In this document: positions 5,950 through 7,232 of the stretch, piece by piece
How positions within the stretch are numbered: position 1 is the stretch's first letter
How the letters are laid out: each line of letters starts with the position of its first letter
Assembly: GCA_946623915.1 (NCBI GenBank)
Contig: CAMORQ010000094.1
Coordinates: 1 to 7,232, forward strand
DNA from: an uncultured Coriobacteriaceae bacterium
Lineage (GTDB): Bacteria; Actinomycetota; Coriobacteriia; Coriobacteriales; Eggerthellaceae
DNA: 7,232 nucleotides
Direction of reading: 5' to 3'
Translations under genes and position numbers: made by a program
Notes under the pieces: generated by a model
The model's database searches: none
What the model was told of the DNA's origin: nothing
The model's input: only the letters and a program-made list of their open reading frames with translations

Positions 5950-7232
5950 ATGGCCAAAAGACTGGCGAAAACCCACTGGAAAACCGGCACCTTCTTGTTG
6001 CTGCTACTGCTGGCGATAGCAGGCGCAGTTTCCCTTATGCCCACCGAGAAGGTGCATGCGTATGTTCCGCCGTGCCACGGAAATGTTGCACGCGTCGGTT
6101 CTCTCGATGTTGTCATCGTGTATGCGAATGGCGAACCTGCAACCAAGGCAGCGTTTTCGGTTGCAACGCAATGGAACGAGGCTGCGGGGGAGACAGATAC
6201 CGATAGGCACCTTGAGAGCCGTAGTTCTACTTCAAGCCTTTCGAGCTCTGGCGGTTCTCTGACAGTGCCCTATGTTGACGGCGTTGGGTGGGGTAACTAT
6301 GCCTTCGAGTTTGACGCAGAGCGCCAGGCAACAATCACCTTGACAGAGACAACGCATCCAAGCGACGGCTACAGCAACAAGGGCCCTATCACTATTAGCT
6401 ACAGCTACGATAACATCGAAGAGCCAGGCAATAATACCCGTAGTCCGTATTTTGACGACGAGATAAGCTATGGACTCCAGATAAGCGTAAGCGGAGACGC
6501 CGCTCTTGCAACAGAGCAAACCCTCTATGGGTACGATTATTACGGCGCTCCTATATATGCGCCCGCTAAGCACACCATTACAATCACTTACACGAAAGAC
6601 GCAGGCAACCTGACAGTTGAAAAGAAACTTGCAGGCAACGACACCGACCCCACCAAGACCTTCGACTTCATGGCTACGTTCAGCGATACAAATGGCCCGC
6701 TTGCAGGAAAGACCTTCGGATCCGACCAAACCGACGACCAGGGCCAAATCACGTTTTCGCTCACAGGGGGGAGCAGCAAGACTATCACGGGGATTCCCGA
6801 CGGAGCGAGCTATACCGTTAGCGAAACGCCAGTCGACGGCTACATCCCTGCCAAGAGCGGCGACGCCGGTACCATCGTCAAGGGCGAGACGCAAACTGCC
6901 ACTTTCACCAACACGCGCAACTCCTATGGCAAGCTTACGGTTGCCAAAGCCCTTGCCGGAAACAACACGAACACCAACGACGAATTCAGCTTCGAGGTAG
7001 CTTTAGGCGACACCACCTTTGCCGAGACCTGCAGTGGTGTGACGTTTGCAGGCGGCAAGGGCAGCTTCTCGCTTAAGGGCGGCGAGTCCAAGACCATCGA
7101 GGGCCTGCCCCATGGCGCCACCTACACCGTAACCGAAACGGATGCGAAGGGCTACGAGTCCGCAGGCACAGGTGCTCGCGGAACCATCGACAAGGACACG
7201 CCTGCCACGTGCACGTTCACCAACACCAAGAA
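5950..7232 (+). CDS. Secreted surface protein with isopeptide (Spy0128/DUF7601-like) domains, C-terminus beyond right edge
   Basis: ATG 5950 follows a perfect AGGAGG (5939-5944) by 5 bases, and 427 codons are visible without a stop. Residues 1-37 are a signal peptide: basic start, Leu-rich core 15-29, predicted cleavage at VHA|Y. Residues 38-217 are a region I do not recognise, with a Ser-rich patch (about 94-106). Its opening (SLDVVIVYANGEP) and a TLTET segment faintly resemble Cna-B-like beta-sandwiches. Two homologous beta domains follow, about 220-323 and 328-427. Each opens with LTV.K.LAGN, has SKTI.G.P.GA.YTV.ET near its last third and ends in FTNT. By analogy with pilin and adhesin domains, internal Lys-Asn isopeptide bonds are predicted at Lys225-Asn321 (with Glu292) and Lys333-Asn425 (with Glu396). 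Domain 2 also has Cys361 and Cys421. More repeats and a sortase or other anchor probably lie to the right. The likely role is adhesin or pilin-like; the binding target is unknown. Confidence 0.85.
   Translation, partial: MAKRLAKTHWKTGTFLLLLLLAIAGAVSLMPTEKVHAYVPPCHGNVARVGSLDVVIVYANGEPATKAAFSVATQWNEAAGETDTDRHLESRSSTSSLSSSGGSLTVPYVDGVGWGNYAFEFDAERQATITLTETTHPSDGYSNKGPITISYSYDNIEEPGNNTRSPYFDDEISYGLQISVSGDAALATEQTLYGYDYYGAPIYAPAKHTITITYTKDAGNLTVEKKLAGNDTDPTKTFDFMATFSDTNGPLAGKTFGSDQTDDQGQITFSLTGGSSKTITGIPDGASYTVSETPVDGYIPAKSGDAGTIVKGETQTATFTNTRNSYGKLTVAKALAGNNTNTNDEFSFEVALGDTTFAETCSGVTFAGGKGSFSLKGGESKTIEGLPHGATYTVTETDAKGYESAGTGARGTIDKDTPATCTFTNTK
6607..7232 (+). repeat. Two tandem isopeptide-domain coding units (diverged protein-level repeat)
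   Basis: Bases 6607-6918 and 6931-7232 encode two about 100-residue versions of the same domain, joined by a short linker (Asn-Ser-Tyr). They align end to end at protein level, for example GGSSKTITGIPDGASYTVSET against GGESKTIEGLPHGATYTVTET, but are clearly diverged in DNA. This suggests an old duplication rather than a recent copy-number change. The second unit reaches the window edge at its FTNT motif. Confidence 0.75.

Overview
This GC-rich window (high-50s percent by eye) most resembles a gut-type actinobacterium of class Coriobacteriia (Eggerthella/Slackia-like relatives). That placement is inference. It rests on the combination of a lipoprotein arylsulfotransferase, a YfhO-type membrane glycosyltransferase, a DUF234-type ATPase remnant and a Gram-positive-style surface protein built from isopeptide domains. 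Nothing here fixes a genus. No RNA gene, insertion sequence, CRISPR array or phage gene is visible.

Layout, left to right. (1) Positions 1-1955, minus strand: an arylsulfotransferase-family lipoprotein whose C-terminus lies beyond the left edge. (2) Positions 1956-2050: a 95-bp divergent intergenic region with a near-perfect 16-bp palindrome. (3) Positions 2051-5242, plus strand: a tightly coupled two-gene operon. It encodes a GtrB/CsbB/DPM1-like family 2 glycosyltransferase and a polytopic YfhO-family protein; the stop and start codons abut (TAGATG). (4) Positions 5217-5843, minus strand: a decayed C-terminal remnant of a DUF234-type ATPase, convergent with and overlapping the yfhO end. (5) From 5950 to the right edge, plus strand: a secreted surface protein with a signal peptide, a unique N-terminal region and two Spy0128/DUF7601-like isopeptide domains, still open at the window end.

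The unifying theme is the cell surface. The glycosyltransferase/YfhO pair matches two of the three parts of the CsbB-GtcA-YfhO type glycosylation system, in which a cytoplasmic enzyme loads a sugar on undecaprenyl phosphate, a flippase turns it over, and YfhO transfers it outside the cell to a glycopolymer such as lipoteichoic acid. No GtcA-like flippase is visible here, and the glycosyltransferase lacks its usual C-terminal membrane helices. The divergent lipoprotein sulfotransferase would act on the same outer face of the membrane. The most unusual points are the helix-less glycosyltransferase beside YfhO, the apparent replacement of one active-site histidine by threonine in the sulfotransferase, and a 24-bp in-frame minisatellite inside yfhO.
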